Source: a virus. From it: a stretch of 40,859 nt of DNA. Numbering within the stretch: the stretch's first letter is position 1; each line of letters opens with the position of its first letter. A program made the position numbers and the translations under genes. The DNA is taken from IMG/VR virus record IMGVR_UViG_3300031576_000143, positions 1 through 40,859 of that record; one strand, given 5' to 3'. A model generated the notes under the pieces. The model was not told the DNA's origin and searched no databases. It saw only the letters and a program-made list of their open reading frames with translations. Shown piece after piece: positions 16,468-23,381 of this stretch.

Positions 16468-17496
16468 ATGCCGATCATCGATCATGTTGAAAAAGCGGTG
16501 GCCCCCAGCAGCTCGGGCGTGCTGGTCCCGTTTGCTTTCGCGCCCGAAGCTCTGAACCGCAACATGCTCGTCATGGCGATGGTGAACGAGAACGTCAGCC
16601 CGTCAAGCAATCCGCTGCCAGGGACCATCACCTATGCGGGGCTCGCTCTCGACAGCATCCGTACTGCCTTCAGCAATGACGAGCCAGGCTCGACACGCGT
16701 CTACCTCGGCCTCTATTGGCGTTCGATGCTGCTGGGCGATCAGCCGCTGTCCGGCGACGTGGTGCTCGACCTCGCGGGCGGCGTCTCACGTAACCTGATC
16801 GTGTATGCAATCGGACTGCGTGGCATCGCGGGGTTTCCGTTTTGGGAGGCCCGCGAGTCAGTCAACTCGGGACCGAGCCTGCCCTTCGCCTTGGTCGCCT
16901 CTCCAAACAACTTTGTCGGCATCTTCGGTTTCGGCATCAAGAGCGAAGGGGTAGTGACAAGTTTCTCGGGCGCAGGGGTACTCGTCGAGCAGGATGTGAT
17001 CGCCGACGGGACGGCGAGCCTAACCGGAGCCATTTGCACGCTACCAAAGCCGTCCACGCTCATGGCCGGGAGCCTAAACGGGAACGCGGCGCACGGCATC
17101 ATCGGGTTTGTTCCCTATGCCGACCAACCGCAGGGAGAAGCCAAACATATCGTCCGGGTGATGAGCGCGGTGGGGCCGGTCAGGGCGGAGGGGGCCGTCG
17201 GGGCTCCGGTTCTGACGGAGGGTGGTGTGGGACCGGCCTCGACCTCGGGCGCCGTGGTGGAGACATCGAGCATCACCGCTGCGGTCCTTGCCGGCCAAGA
17301 CGGAGTTGTCGGCGCATCGATCCATCTGGCCGGCAATCTTGGCGTCAACCGAGGCTTCGGATTGGCAACAGAGCGCACGGATCTCACCGGGGCGATCGCG
17401 AGCATAGGGGCATCGGGGACCGTCGACGCGCCGGCGCTGACGGGCAGCACGGGCATTGTTCGTGTCTCGGGCGTCGCCATGGAGCAGCCGGGATAG
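16468..17496 (+). CDS. Putative tail fibre/appendage protein
   Basis: 342 residues from an ATG 12 bases after the preceding stop. Residues 1-230 are beta-rich (VPFAFAPEALNRNMLVMAMVNEN...) with the look of a jelly-roll domain often seen in phage appendages. The last 110 residues are degenerate short repeats rich in Gly/Ala/Val (GAVGAPVLTEGGVGPAS, GASGTVDAPALTGSTG). These could form a thin fibrous or beta-solenoid tail. Its position after the tail spike suggests an adhesion accessory. I do not recognise the family. Confidence 0.6.
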   Translation: MPIIDHVEKAVAPSSSGVLVPFAFAPEALNRNMLVMAMVNENVSPSSNPLPGTITYAGLALDSIRTAFSNDEPGSTRVYLGLYWRSMLLGDQPLSGDVVLDLAGGVSRNLIVYAIGLRGIAGFPFWEARESVNSGPSLPFALVASPNNFVGIFGFGIKSEGVVTSFSGAGVLVEQDVIADGTASLTGAICTLPKPSTLMAGSLNGNAAHGIIGFVPYADQPQGEAKHIVRVMSAVGPVRAEGAVGAPVLTEGGVGPASTSGAVVETSSITAAVLAGQDGVVGASIHLAGNLGVNRGFGLATERTDLTGAIASIGASGTVDAPALTGSTGIVRVSGVAMEQPG

Positions 17497-17514
17497 GGAG
17501 GGGAGGGGCGGATG
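17490..17514 (+). promoter_or_regulatory. G-rich leader and RBS before 17512
   Basis: GGG (17490-17492), GGG (17496-17498), GGGG (17500-17503) and GGGG (17505-17508) are separated by 1-3 bases and end four bases before ATG 17512. This is another quadruplex-capable ribosome-binding site, resembling those of the capsid, tail-tube and small-terminase genes. Confidence 0.55.
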
Positions 17515-17853
17515 GGGCAGCAATTCGCGGGCGAGTGGGTGCTCGGAGACCAGGGGCGGATCCTGCGCTACGGATTTGAGAACAAGGACAAGACAGCCTT
17601 TGACCTCACCGGGGCCACGCTGATCAAGCTGCGCGCGCGGCCGCTCGATGGCGAGCCGAAGCCAGTGATCGAACGATCCGGGACGATCTTCGGAGCCGCG
17701 ACCAACGGCGAGGCCGACTTCGAGGACCTCACCAACGGCGCCACGATCCCGCAGGGCGATCGCCGCCTCTACGAGGCCGAGATCCAGTTCACCAAGAGCT
17801 CGAAGCTCTACTTCATGCCGCGCTTTCAGTACGCCGTGGTGCGGCCGATATGA
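17512..17853 (+). CDS. BppU-like baseplate/fibre N-terminal domain protein
   Basis: 113 residues. The order 'DQGRILRYGFENKDKTAFDLTGATLIKLRARP...GEADFEDLTNGATIPQGDRRLYEAEIQFT' matches the Ig-like N-terminal domain of baseplate upper proteins (BppU/DUF2479 style): a first strand, 'dLtGatv', then 'G...G.Y.aei.f'. Here it stands alone, without the usual C-terminal receptor-binding part. It may attach accessory fibres to the tail tip. It overlaps the amidase gene by 4 bases. The resemblance is from pattern memory; a profile search would settle it. Confidence 0.6.
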   Translation: MGQQFAGEWVLGDQGRILRYGFENKDKTAFDLTGATLIKLRARPLDGEPKPVIERSGTIFGAATNGEADFEDLTNGATIPQGDRRLYEAEIQFTKSSKLYFMPRFQYAVVRPI

Positions 17854-18302
17854 AGACCTACATCATGCTGCACCATTCGCTGACGAAGGACGGGGAGACC
17901 GTCTCCTGGCCCGCGATCGAGAAGTACCACCGCGAAGATCCCGAGCACCGCTGGCGCGACATCGGATACCACGCCGGCGTCGAGCTGGTCACCAACAACC
18001 CCGACCTGGCGCTCTACGACTACCAGGCGCTGATCGGTAGGCCCGAACGGTCGCAGGCCTCCGCCTGCCCGCAGGGCAACATGAACCAGCTCGCGCTCCA
18101 CCTGTGCTTCGTCGGCAACTTCGACCTGGCGCCGCCTCCGAAGGAGATGCTCGAGCGCGCCGTCCAGCGCGTGATCCTGCCGTGGATGATCGACTACGAC
18201 ATCTCGCCGGACCAGATCGTCGGGCATCGCGACTTCAATCCGGCGAAGAGCTGCCCCGGGAAGATGTTCGATCTCGACGTCGTGCGGAGGATGGTGCGAT
18301 GA
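17850..18302 (+). CDS. N-acetylmuramoyl-L-alanine amidase (endolysin)
   Basis: 150 residues of the amidase_2/PGRP fold, close in length to T7 lysozyme. The visible zinc and catalytic set matches T7: His8 (in LHHS), Tyr40 (RDIGYHAG), His126 (GHRDFNP), Lys133 and Cys135 (AKSCPG). It would cut the bond between N-acetylmuramic acid and L-alanine in peptidoglycan. There is no signal peptide, so it should need a holin to reach the wall. It heads a cluster of small membrane proteins (18299-20503), which together look like the lysis cassette. ATGA-type overlaps link it to both neighbours. Confidence 0.93.
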   Translation: MKTYIMLHHSLTKDGETVSWPAIEKYHREDPEHRWRDIGYHAGVELVTNNPDLALYDYQALIGRPERSQASACPQGNMNQLALHLCFVGNFDLAPPPKEMLERAVQRVILPWMIDYDISPDQIVGHRDFNPAKSCPGKMFDLDVVRRMVR

Positions 18303-18703
18303 CGTTCGGCCTCAACGGGTGGACCCCAGTCGCGAAGAAGGTCGGGATCTGGGCCGGCGCGATCACCGGCGCGGCCGCGGCCCTGACAATCATCACCGTC
18401 TCCGCTGGGTGGATCCACGCCAAGGTATTCATCGAGCCGGCGGCCGCGGCGGCGCAGGATAGCGTGGTCACCGCGATCAAGAACGCTGTCGAAGCCTCCG
18501 AGAGGCGACTGCGCCACACGTACTTCGTGGAAGGCATCGTGCGCGACAAGCTCGACTCCTTGATCCTGGCGAAGATCGGACACCTCGAGGAAGTGACGAA
18601 GGACGGAGTGTATAGCCGGCGCGAGATCGACGCGATGCGCGCCGCGAGCTACCGCAGGCAGGACTCACTATTCAGGGCGCTGCGCGAGACGAGGCGGCGG
18701 TAG
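18299..18703 (+). CDS. Single-pass membrane protein of the lysis cassette
   Basis: 134 residues from the ATG at 18299, overlapping the amidase stop. One transmembrane segment (residues about 16-38, VGIWAGAITGAAAALTIITVSAG) is followed by an extended basic/acidic helical domain (AIKNAVEASERRLRHTYFVEGIVRDKLDSL). Topology and position next to the endolysin suit a holin-accessory or inner-membrane spanin. There is no lipobox or second transmembrane helix. The function is inferred from context. Confidence 0.65.
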   Translation: MTFGLNGWTPVAKKVGIWAGAITGAAAALTIITVSAGWIHAKVFIEPAAAAAQDSVVTAIKNAVEASERRLRHTYFVEGIVRDKLDSLILAKIGHLEEVTKDGVYSRREIDAMRAASYRRQDSLFRALRETRRR

Positions 18704-18711
18704 GCTGACTC

Positions 18712-18739
18712 CCCCGGAAGGGTCCGGGGCGGGGGTGGG
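18712..18739 (+). promoter_or_regulatory. Hairpin and G-rich leader before 18742
   Basis: CCCCGGA (18712-18718) can pair with TCCGGGG (18723-18729). Overlapping it, GGG (18720-18722), GGGG (18726-18729), GGGGG (18731-18735) and GGG (18737-18739) meet the quadruplex pattern and include the ribosome-binding site of ATG 18742. Hairpin and quadruplex would be mutually exclusive folds. Confidence 0.5.
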
Positions 18740-18741
18740 CG

Positions 18742-19287
18742 ATGGGGCTGTGGGAAGAGATCCTGCTGCTGACGACGTTGCAGTACTCGCTGCCGCGCTG
18801 CGAAGCGATTCCGGGCGTCTGCGACACCATCAAGGTGGTGTGCGCGACACCGGACTCCTGCGACACGCTGCGGATCTGCACCCCGGAGCGGGGACTCGCG
18901 AAGACCCGGATCTACTGGCATGCGCGCTGGGCGCCGGCATCCCGTCTCCTGCGCGAGAAGCTGGTCGGTGGGCGTGAGGGCCAGGACGACACGCTCCAGG
19001 TCCCCAGCGACACGATCGCAACCGTCTGGGTGACCGCCGTCGACTCGGCCGGGAACGAGAGCTGCGCCTCGAACCTCGAGACGGTCAACCTGCCGCCGAC
19101 CGGAGTCGAGAGCCCGACCTGGTGTATCGGTGACCAGTACCGCTGGTTCGACGTCGCCGGGCGTCACCACCAGGTGGCCGACGACCGCCCGATACCGCCG
19201 GCTGTCCTCCCATCGGGCATCTACTGGCGTCGCCACTATCGACGCGCGGAAGTGCTCGAATCGCGCCGCTTCGTGGTTCTCCGCTGA
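18742..19287 (+). CDS. Cys-rich protein with FnIII-like and C-terminal sorting-like domains
   Basis: 181 residues. Residues 15-50 contain six cysteines (CEAIPGVCDTIKVVCATPDSC...C). Residues 50-115 look like a fibronectin type III strand set ending VTAVDSAGNESCASNLETVNL. The C-terminus, WFDVAGR...LPSGIYWRRHYRRAEVLESRRFVVLR, resembles FlgD-Ig/T9SS-type C-terminal domains, which read 'vyDl.Gr......l.sGvYf.r.......srkmvllr'. In hosts such domains mark exported proteins. There is no obvious signal peptide, although MGLWEEILLLTTL is mildly hydrophobic. It lies within the lysis/surface block. The role is unknown. Confidence 0.65.
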   Translation: MGLWEEILLLTTLQYSLPRCEAIPGVCDTIKVVCATPDSCDTLRICTPERGLAKTRIYWHARWAPASRLLREKLVGGREGQDDTLQVPSDTIATVWVTAVDSAGNESCASNLETVNLPPTGVESPTWCIGDQYRWFDVAGRHHQVADDRPIPPAVLPSGIYWRRHYRRAEVLESRRFVVLR

Positions 19288-19718
19288 TGAGCCCGCCCAC
19301 CAGGCGCCGCAAGGTACGGGCCCGGATCTCCCAGGCCATCGTCGGCATGCTGAAGCGTGTCGACGCGAACAAGCTGGTCGCCCTGGCGATCGCCGTGCTC
19401 GCGGCCCTCGGCTACAGCGACAACCGCGCGCGGACGACCCAGGCCGAAACTACGGCAAGCCAGGGCCGGGGCCGCCTGACGAGGCGCGTCGACTCGCTGG
19501 TGGTGGTGGTCGCGCGACGCGATTCCTCGATCGACAGCTTGAGGGTCGCCGTCGCTCGGCTGAAGCAGTCCGCGGGTGGGAGCTCGCCGAGCTCCGTCAT
19601 CGCAGTTGCCGAGGCTGACGAAGACCTGCCGGTGGCGAACCCCACCATCCCGGGGAGGGTCTGGCGAGCGGGGAGGAAGGTCGGGAGCTGGGTGACGGGC
19701 TGGTTTCGTCGTGGGTGA
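19287..19718 (+). CDS. Membrane-anchored coiled-coil protein, spanin-like
   Basis: 143 residues, with an ATG that overlaps the previous stop. A basic N-terminus is followed by one transmembrane segment at about residues 29-44 (KLVALAIAVLAALGYS). A coiled-coil region at 64-94 (RRVDSLVVVVARRDSSIDSLRVAVARLKQ) and a basic C-terminal amphipathic stretch (VWRAGRKVGSWVTGWFRRG) follow. A type II membrane helix plus periplasmic coiled coil is the layout of inner-membrane spanins, and the location in the lysis block agrees. No outer-membrane spanin lipoprotein is nested in it, but the lipoprotein at 20522-21037 is nearby on the other strand. Confidence 0.6.
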   Translation: MSPPTRRRKVRARISQAIVGMLKRVDANKLVALAIAVLAALGYSDNRARTTQAETTASQGRGRLTRRVDSLVVVVARRDSSIDSLRVAVARLKQSAGGSSPSSVIAVAEADEDLPVANPTIPGRVWRAGRKVGSWVTGWFRRG

Positions 19719-19789
19719 ACGAGAGTGTCGGATCCGCCGCGGCGGGCGCGGTCGAGCGGGTCCCTTCAGGGGCGCGCCATGGGAGGTGG

Positions 19790-20503
19790 ATGATGCAACC
19801 GGATAGCTTGCTTGCCGTCGAGGCCGTGGCGAGGGTCTCGGGGTTTCTCACCGGGATTCTCCCGGGGCTGAACGAGCAGTTCGTCGCATGGTTCTCGAAG
19901 CTCGTGGTGGCATCCCCGATCGCGGTGATGATCTTCGCCAACGAATGGGTCGGGGGGGCGCTCGCGAAGGCCTCGCCGTCGCTGCGGGGCTTCCTGACGC
20001 CACTGTGGGACAAGTGGCGCTGGGCGGTCAATCCGGCCCTCGGCGCCCTGCTTGGCGGCCTGGCCGGCGATTCGACGATGGGCCTCGCCGCGGGCGCTCT
20101 CTGGGGCATCGTCAAGGGAGGGTCGAGCCAACTGCTGAAGGCAGATCTCGCGGGCATGACGCGCGCCAAGGCGATCGCGCTGGTCATCGCCGGCGCCGCT
20201 TGCCTTGGGTGGGGTGCGCCGGCGATCGCGGACGTGCCGGCGCCGGGCGCGGCGCAGTTCCTGGTGCAGACGTCTGCAGCCGATGAGGTCCGGACCAAGG
20301 CGAAGGTGCCGTTCTCGAAGCAGCTGGTGTTCGCGGTCGGGGGCGGAGTGCGCTATGCCGAGAGCATCAGCACCGTGCCCTTCGGCGGAGTCCAGATCGG
20401 GCTCCAGCCCACGAACCACCTGTCGCCGCGGATCGGGCTGCGCTACCTCATGGGCGACGTGAAGGCCTGGGAGGGCGAGGCCGGGCTCTGGCTGGTCTGG
20501 TAA
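19790..20503 (+). CDS. Multi-pass membrane protein (possible holin) with beta-barrel-like tail
   Basis: 237 residues from ATG 19790, chosen because GGGAGGTGG sits just upstream. A GTG at 19715 overlapping the previous stop would add 25 residues. Hydrophobic segments lie at about 39-55, 79-108 and 127-147. Residues 1-120 could be holin-like. The third hydrophobic segment, starting at Met123, reads exactly like a Sec signal peptide (MTRAKAIALVIAGAACLGWGAPAIA-D). The residues after 175 alternate as beta strands (FAVGGGVRYAES...GVQIGLQPTNHLSPRIGLRYLMG...AGLWLVW), as in small outer-membrane barrels. It may thus be a fusion or hold a nested gene. Confidence 0.65.
   Translation: MMQPDSLLAVEAVARVSGFLTGILPGLNEQFVAWFSKLVVASPIAVMIFANEWVGGALAKASPSLRGFLTPLWDKWRWAVNPALGALLGGLAGDSTMGLAAGALWGIVKGGSSQLLKADLAGMTRAKAIALVIAGAACLGWGAPAIADVPAPGAAQFLVQTSAADEVRTKAKVPFSKQLVFAVGGGVRYAESISTVPFGGVQIGLQPTNHLSPRIGLRYLMGDVKAWEGEAGLWLVW
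20156..20503 (+). CDS. Possible nested secreted outer-membrane-like protein
   Basis: An internal ATG at 20156 (Met123 of the enclosing protein, counting from 19790) would give 115 residues. It has a complete Sec signal (Arg/Lys, AIALVIAGAACLGW, APAIA-D) followed by beta strands ending LWLVW. No strong ribosome-binding site is visible before it (GATCTCGCGGGC), so this start is speculative. It is listed because the signal-peptide layout is much better explained by an internal start than by a mid-protein membrane helix. Confidence 0.3.
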   Translation: MTRAKAIALVIAGAACLGWGAPAIADVPAPGAAQFLVQTSAADEVRTKAKVPFSKQLVFAVGGGVRYAESISTVPFGGVQIGLQPTNHLSPRIGLRYLMGDVKAWEGEAGLWLVW

Positions 20504-20512
20504 GAGGGCGAT

Positions 20513-20548
20513 GGGGCTCTCTCAGCGTAGTAGGAGAGAGTCCCCTTT
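20513..20548. terminator. Convergent hairpin terminator
   Basis: GGGGCTCTCTC (20513-20523) pairs with GAGAGAGTCCCC (20534-20545) with a single bulged base. TTT follows on the + strand. It lies between the convergent late operon and the minus-strand lipoprotein gene, whose last codons it overlaps. It probably ends late transcription. There is no T-run in the minus direction. Confidence 0.65.
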
Positions 20549-21037
20549 CGCTGCCGCTAGGCGTGCGCGCTTCCAGAGTTGGGGGATGGCATCCTCGGAA
20601 ATCGTTGGGACCAGGCTGCCGTAGTCGTTCCTGACGTCGATGACCGGGATCCCGTAGCGCTGCGACACTTCAGCGGTCTGCCCATGGGAGAGGAGCCGCC
20701 CCTTTGGAGTGATCTTCGCGTACTGCCCGCCCGCGTCCTCGATCTTCTGCGACCAGACGCGGCCGGCATCCATGTAGATCGCTAGGGCGGTCGCGTAGTG
20801 ATCGGCGATCGCGGCATCGTTCGTGCCCCTAGCGGTGTCGCGGAGGATCAGGATCTCGGCGGAGAGCTGTTGGACGAGCGCGCCGTAGGCGGGGTAGTTC
20901 ACGCCGGCCACGATGGCGCCCTGGAGCTCCTTCTGAGCTCGATATGCCTTGCCGGCGATGTGGGATTCGGTGGTGGGCTCGGGGCTCGAACATCCGGCCA
21001 AGAGCAACGCGATGGGCAAAGTCGTATAATAGCGCAT
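20522..21037 (-). CDS. Lipoprotein (possible superinfection-exclusion moron)
   Basis: 171 residues, the only gene I accept on the minus strand. The N-terminus MRYYTTLPIALLLAGCSSPEP has a textbook lipobox (L13-A14-G15-C16). Ser at the +2 and +3 positions predicts outer-membrane sorting by the E. coli rule. The mature part is helical (AYRAQKELQGAIVAG...LVQQLSAEILILRDTA) and ends QLWKRARLAAAKGDSLLLR. Its own orientation and promoter gap, and the terminator shared with the late operon, are typical of moron genes expressed independently of the lytic cycle, such as exclusion lipoproteins. It could instead be an outer-membrane spanin. The upstream sequence is pyrimidine-rich with no good ribosome-binding site. 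Confidence 0.75.
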   Translation of the reverse strand: MRYYTTLPIALLLAGCSSPEPTTESHIAGKAYRAQKELQGAIVAGVNYPAYGALVQQLSAEILILRDTARGTNDAAIADHYATALAIYMDAGRVWSQKIEDAGGQYAKITPKGRLLSHGQTAEVSQRYGIPVIDVRNDYGSLVPTISEDAIPQLWKRARLAAAKGDSLLLR

Positions 21038-21130
21038 GAGAGGAGGCCCCCCTGCCGCAACCCTCTCGCTGGTCGCCGGCTAGGAGATTGTGCTTGACCC
21101 GGATGCTTGCAGGCAACACTTTCTCGCTCC
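21038..21130. promoter_or_regulatory. Divergent regulatory gap between lipoprotein and early genes
   Basis: This gap separates the minus-strand lipoprotein from the rightward early genes. Rightward: TTGACC at 21094-21099, with a poor CACTTT-like -10 at a 17-base spacing. Leftward: TTGCCT and CACAAT at about 18 bases apart on the minus strand. Both are weak sigma70-like matches. A perfect TATAAT (21025-21030) lies just inside the lipoprotein gene on the + strand, but has no visible -35. Confidence 0.4.
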
Positions 21131-21304
21131 GTGGCCCCCAAAAGGAATAAGCCCAAGCGCAAGATGACTGCCGCCGCAATGCAATCTGCCGGGGGCAAGG
21201 CTAGGGCGCGCTCGCTCACCGCCAAGCGGCGCAAGGAGATCGCGCGCCAGGCGGCCAGGGCACGATGGATGCGACGGAAGAAACCGCTTGCAAGCAAGCA
21301 TTAA
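21131..21304 (+). CDS. Small basic protein with histone-like helix motif
   Basis: 57 residues from GTG 21131 (a TTG at 21107 would add eight). It is extremely basic. The central part SAGGKARARSLTAKRRKEIARQAARARW matches the common 'GGkARaakLspeRRkeIArkAaaARW' motif of small bacterial and plasmid proteins, thought to bind nucleic acid. It is the first gene rightward of the divergent promoter gap, so it may be expressed first on infection. A DNA-binding or regulatory role is inferred from charge and position only. Confidence 0.6.
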   Translation: MAPKRNKPKRKMTAAAMQSAGGKARARSLTAKRRKEIARQAARARWMRRKKPLASKH

Positions 21305-21362
21305 CCTGCCGATACTGCCAACAGGTCGCCAGAGTGAAGGCGGCCGCAGAAAAGGGCCGGCA

Positions 21363-21683
21363 ATGCCTGACCGCTTCGCTCCAGAGCCCTGGAATCGTCT
21401 GAAGCTATCGCTGAGGTGGATCGTGTTCGAAGATCGGATGGGCAACTTCGTGGTGGTGGACCCCAATCGGCCTCGGCCGCTGGGGGCGCCCGCCGCAATG
21501 AAGCGGCCGCCGACGCTGTTCCTGGCGACCACCGAGCAAGAGATCGAAGGAGCGCTCGAAGAGATGCTGTTCATGTTCGAGCGCACGGTTCGCGTCAACA
21601 GCCGGCACCTGAACCTGGTCGAACGGGTTCTCGAGGCGCGCGACCGCCACCACGGCCGGACAAAGGAGCGCAAGGCAGCGTAG
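21363..21683 (+). CDS. Small early protein, unknown
   Basis: 106 residues from the ATG at 21363, preceded by AAAAGGG. In-frame codons upstream run back through the previous gene and are not used. The body (LRWIVFEDRMGNFVVVDPN...TTEQEIEGALEEMLFMFERTV) mixes a short beta hairpin and two helices, and the C-terminus is basic (RDRHHGRTKERKAA). No family is recognised. It lies in the early block upstream of the annealing-protein operon. Confidence 0.55.
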   Translation: MPDRFAPEPWNRLKLSLRWIVFEDRMGNFVVVDPNRPRPLGAPAAMKRPPTLFLATTEQEIEGALEEMLFMFERTVRVNSRHLNLVERVLEARDRHHGRTKERKAA

Positions 21684-21802
21684 GACACCCGTTCTTCTTT
21701 CCGGCAGGGATGACGCATAATGTCCACGGCGTCAACCACTTAGGGGCGTTTCCTAACGTTTCCTGACAGAAGCTGAACGGGCTCCTCCCGCCATGAGGAG
21801 CC
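21684..21802 (+). promoter_or_regulatory. Leader of the DNA-metabolism operon with a 10-bp tandem repeat
   Basis: This 119-base gap includes CATAAT at 21716-21721, a possible -10 with only a poor -35 (TTCTTC) upstream. Two tandem 10-mers follow: CGTTTCCTAA (21747-21756) and CGTTTCCTGA (21757-21766). The repeat spans one helical turn per unit, as operator half-sites often do. It precedes the long rightward operon from 21803, so it is a reasonable early promoter/operator candidate. Confidence 0.4.
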
Positions 21803-22210
21803 ATGAACGAAGCCCACCGAGAGTATCCGTCAGAGTCCCCCGAATCCATCACCACAGCTAGCCCCAGCGAGGCTGGCGGGCATGGCAACGTCGCCGCGAC
21901 CGCGACGGGGCCCGCCTCCGGGAGGGCGTCCGGGCGCGAGTCCGGCGCCCTCGCCGGGAACCAGGCGCGCACCCTGTCGCCACCACGCCCGGGGCCGAGC
22001 GTCCGAGCCCCGCGGCCGGACGAGCTCCCGATCTGTGTGATCGGTGACTGCCACAATCCCACCCACTCGGTCGTCGTCATCCCCGGCCAGGCCGGTGAGA
22101 TGCGGCCGCGGCTGTGCCTGGTGCACGCCCAGGATTTGCTCATGGAGCTGGCCGAGCGCATCGGCGTCGGCCGCCACATGTTCGCCATCGAGCGCGGGGG
22201 TGAGTCATGA
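21803..22210 (+). CDS. Early protein with disordered N-terminus and Cys/His C-terminus
   Basis: 135 residues, starting at an ATG after GAGGAG. Residues 1-75 are Ser/Gly/Pro-rich and look disordered. Residues 76-130 (ICVIGDCHNPTHSVVVIPGQAGEMRPRLCLVHAQDLLMELAERIGVGRHMFAIE) contain C-x4-CH and C-x2-H pairs spaced like a small zinc-binding fold. Its stop overlaps the start of the annealing-protein gene. No function is recognised. Confidence 0.6.
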   Translation: MNEAHREYPSESPESITTASPSEAGGHGNVAATATGPASGRASGRESGALAGNQARTLSPPRPGPSVRAPRPDELPICVIGDCHNPTHSVVVIPGQAGEMRPRLCLVHAQDLLMELAERIGVGRHMFAIERGGES

Positions 22211-23241
22211 GCACGCCCGCCCGCACCACTGCACCCGTCGGCACCGCGCTGGTGAGGCGCGAGGAAATGCCCACCTGGCTCGCTCAGCCGCTCGAGAAGT
22301 ACATCAACAACCCGAGCTTCGACCTGCTGCTGCCCAGCATCCCGGTGAACGCCGAGCTCGCCCGGCATCACCGCGTCAGCATCTCGGTGGTCCAGATCAG
22401 CGCCAATCCGGACGACCGCGAGGTCTTCAAGGTCGGTAAGCGGGACGGCGGCGAGCTGTTCGCCTACTCCAAGCCGGCGCTCGAGAAGATCGCCGAGGCG
22501 GCCGGGATCCAGATCGCGACTCAGCGCCAGGACGATCAGTCGAACCCCGAGTACTGCGAGTTCAAGGCGCGCGGCTTCATGCGCAGCTCGTCGGGCCAGG
22601 GGATCATCCGCGAGGCCTCGAAGGCGTTCTTCATGCCTGACGTGGAGCTCGAGGCGATGCGGGCGAAGGGGAAGTGGGAGCCGAAGATGACGGACGCCCA
22701 GCTGCGCGACGCGGTCGCCGGCGAGATGGCCTTGTTCCGCAAGCACCTGCTGGCCCGGACCGAGAGCGGCGCCATGCTGCGCGTGATCCGCAACCTGCTC
22801 GCGATCAAGAGCGGGCTCACCGCGGCACAGGTGGCGAAGCCGAAGGTCCTGGTCCGGATCGACTTCCAGCCCGACGCCAGCGACCCCGAGGCGAACCGCT
22901 TCCTGCTCGAGCAGGGCGCCAACGCCAGCCGAGCATTGTGGGGCCCCGACGCTCAGGCACGCGGCAAGACGCACATCGGCGAGGCCGAAGTCGTGGAGAC
23001 CGAGCGGGCGCGCCAGCTCGCAGCGGGGATGCCCCCGACTTCCCCCGAGCCCGCGCCCGTCTCGAAGCCCGAGCCGACCCAGGAGGAGCTGCTCCGCTTC
23101 ATCGAGGAAGGCTGCTCGATCCTCGGCCTCGACATCATCCAGCGCAACGATCTGTTCACCCGCCACAAGGGCGACCTGGCCGAGATGAAGAAGGACCTCG
23201 ACGCCCAGGTCACGGCGCGCGACGAAGGCGGTGCGTCATGA
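22207..23241 (+). CDS. Putative single-strand annealing / recombination protein
   Basis: 344 residues, ATGA overlap with the previous gene. The core KPALEKIAEAAGIQI...CEFKARGFMRSSSGQ...GEMALFRKHLLARTESGAMLRVIRNLLAIKSGLT is reminiscent of phage and plasmid proteins annotated as RecT/Rad52-like annealing proteins: 'L..IA.aaGi....R' and a K/R-rich helix ending 'R.IR.LL.iK'. The C-terminal 90 residues are an acidic linker plus a helix. It is followed, after two tiny genes, by the SbcD-SbcC fusion, paralleling known exonuclease-annealase pairs. The family assignment is my recollection of pattern, not a search result. Confidence 0.5.
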   Translation: MSTPARTTAPVGTALVRREEMPTWLAQPLEKYINNPSFDLLLPSIPVNAELARHHRVSISVVQISANPDDREVFKVGKRDGGELFAYSKPALEKIAEAAGIQIATQRQDDQSNPEYCEFKARGFMRSSSGQGIIREASKAFFMPDVELEAMRAKGKWEPKMTDAQLRDAVAGEMALFRKHLLARTESGAMLRVIRNLLAIKSGLTAAQVAKPKVLVRIDFQPDASDPEANRFLLEQGANASRALWGPDAQARGKTHIGEAEVVETERARQLAAGMPPTSPEPAPVSKPEPTQEELLRFIEEGCSILGLDIIQRNDLFTRHKGDLAEMKKDLDAQVTARDEGGAS

Positions 23242-23381
23242 ACATCCGCGATTCCGAGAAGGCATGGTCGGCGCTGCTCATGGTGCTCCTGCTCTGGGTG
23301 CTCGTCCTATTCTGCCAAGCCACGTGCATGGGCATCGCCGAGTACCGCGTCGCGCACGAGAATGCGGCGGTGGCGCGATGA
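23238..23381 (+). CDS. Tiny single-pass membrane protein
   Basis: 47 residues from ATG 23238, overlapping both neighbours by four bases. A single transmembrane stretch, ALLMVLLLWVLVLFCQATCMG, is followed by a short polar tail. The coupling to the annealing-protein and nuclease genes suggests co-expression. No function is recognised. Confidence 0.6.
   Translation: MNIRDSEKAWSALLMVLLLWVLVLFCQATCMGIAEYRVAHENAAVAR

Noticed and set aside
21595-23166. Long minus-strand frame (523 codons) opposite the early genes
   Set aside because: No start signal or protein-like motif; the + strand frames are linked by stop-start overlaps and contain recognisable domains.
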